Shown here piece by piece: positions 63,507 through 64,000 of a stretch of DNA of 64,000 bases (position 1 is its first letter; every line of letters begins with the position of its first letter). Made by a program: the position numbers and the translations under genes. Origin of the DNA: Acidobacteria bacterium Ga0074141 (GTDB taxonomy: Bacteria > Acidobacteriota > Blastocatellia > Pyrinomonadales > Pyrinomonadaceae); assembly GCA_001464665.1 (NCBI GenBank), contig LNDP01000025.1:1-64000 (forward strand), in the 5' to 3' direction. The notes below the pieces were generated by a model, which ran no database searches, was not told where the DNA came from, and was given only the letters and a program-made list of their open reading frames with translations.

Positions 63507-64000
63507 GTCTCTCATCTCCTTTTTCATAAATGAATGATGTAGCGACACGGCGAATTGTGAAGCGCCGGTCTGCGAAGGAAAGCGGTACGTCCTGACGGAT
63601 CTCGCTGCCGGCGTCCGATTCGATCACAAGCCGCTGCTCCGCGTCCCAGCGCTTCGCATTTGGGTCGATGCCGATTCGGGTCAAAAGGTCGGGTGATTCA
63701 AGCATGGCTTTAAGACCACTCGAACTCTCAATTATTGCCGCGTCGTCAGGAACAAAAACAGGCAACGAAGGCACGAACGCCTTGCGCCCGAGAAAGAGCT
63801 GCCAAACGGGCCTTTTCAACGCCGCGTTAACGCGCTCCAGAACCGGCCGGTCCTCCGATTCCAAAGCTGCTAAGAAGTCGGCGTCGGAAAGATAAAACCG
63901 CGTTGAAAGCTCAGTTTGTTTCGTGCCGCCATCGGCTTTGGCGATGTTGCTCGCGGTGTGATAATCGCTCTGGATCTCGCCCCCGCGAAGTACGCGAATA
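63490..64000 (-). CDS. cas5e: Cascade subunit Cas5e (C-terminal part)
   Basis: The visible part (about 170 residues, the start lies past the window) reads IRVLRGGEIQSDYHTASNIA and KQTELSTRFYLSDADFLAAL, then RKAFVPSLPVF further on. This is the Cas5e (CasD) pattern. Cas5e binds the 5' handle of the crRNA in Cascade. The frame runs to the right edge; cas7e, cse2, cse1 and cas3 should follow there. Confidence 0.92.
   Translation of the reverse strand, partial: IRVLRGGEIQSDYHTASNIAKADGGTKQTELSTRFYLSDADFLAALESEDRPVLERVNAALKRPVWQLFLGRKAFVPSLPVFVPDDAAIIESSSGLKAMLESPDLLTRIGIDPNAKRWDAEQRLVIESDAGSEIRQDVPLSFADRRFTIRRVATSFIYEKGDERHATLS

Overview
The window reads as a chromosomal segment of a GC-rich Gram-negative bacterium. 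It is most likely an acidobacterium of the Blastocatellia type. That placement is an inference from gene content: a secreted VWFA protein of the kind abundant in Acidobacteria, many signal-peptide proteins of unknown function, a DPP-IV-like S9 peptidase, and a TolB-propeller/amidohydrolase fusion. No rRNA is present to confirm it.

Left part (1-26,900), mostly housekeeping. A tRNA-Tyr/Gly/Thr-tuf operon comes first (EF-Tu is cut by the window edge). It is followed by a paoABC periplasmic aldehyde oxidoreductase operon, an ecotin-type protease inhibitor, xerD, a group of membrane proteins with a winged-helix regulator, cytochrome bd oxidase (cydAB), ettA, a ParDE-like toxin-antitoxin pair, an IS200-type element bounded by long inverted repeats, menC, a lytic transglycosylase and a DPP-IV-like peptidase.

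Middle part (26,900-50,300), a mosaic. It holds two tandem 662-bp units, each with a 154-residue membrane protein, and a papain-like cysteine peptidase with an unknown partner. An AT-richer gene for a membrane-anchored HerA/FtsK-like ATPase follows. Next come an XRE regulator behind a ladder of degenerate repeats, a PAS-GAF-PAS-GGDEF-EAL c-di-GMP enzyme, the propeller/amidohydrolase, and a Fic protein behind repeated palindromes with an internally duplicated partner. After these lie a PfpI-family protein, trmFO with a REP-type inverted repeat inserted in frame, a RAYT transposase flanked by the same REP family, a TauE-like permease, a VWFA protein, xerC, and an XRE/ImmA pair.

Right part (50,300-64,000), accessory. 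After tRNA-Thr(CGU) there is a candidate small RNA. A compact phage- or plasmid-like replication module follows, with an excisionase-type HTH, two winged-helix replication proteins and a possible loader; four 24-bp iteron-like repeats lie inside the main rep gene. Duplicated repeats and small ORFs lead into a type I-E CRISPR array of 122 repeats (hand count). The array runs leftward from a leader next to cas2. cas2, cas1, cas6e and a partial cas5e follow on the same strand; the remaining Cascade genes and cas3 should lie past the right edge.

The observations most worth checking are the iterons inside the rep gene, the REP insertion in trmFO next to its likely RAYT source, the tandem units with conserved flanks and diverged cores, and the strongly restricted base at CRISPR repeat-spacer junctions.
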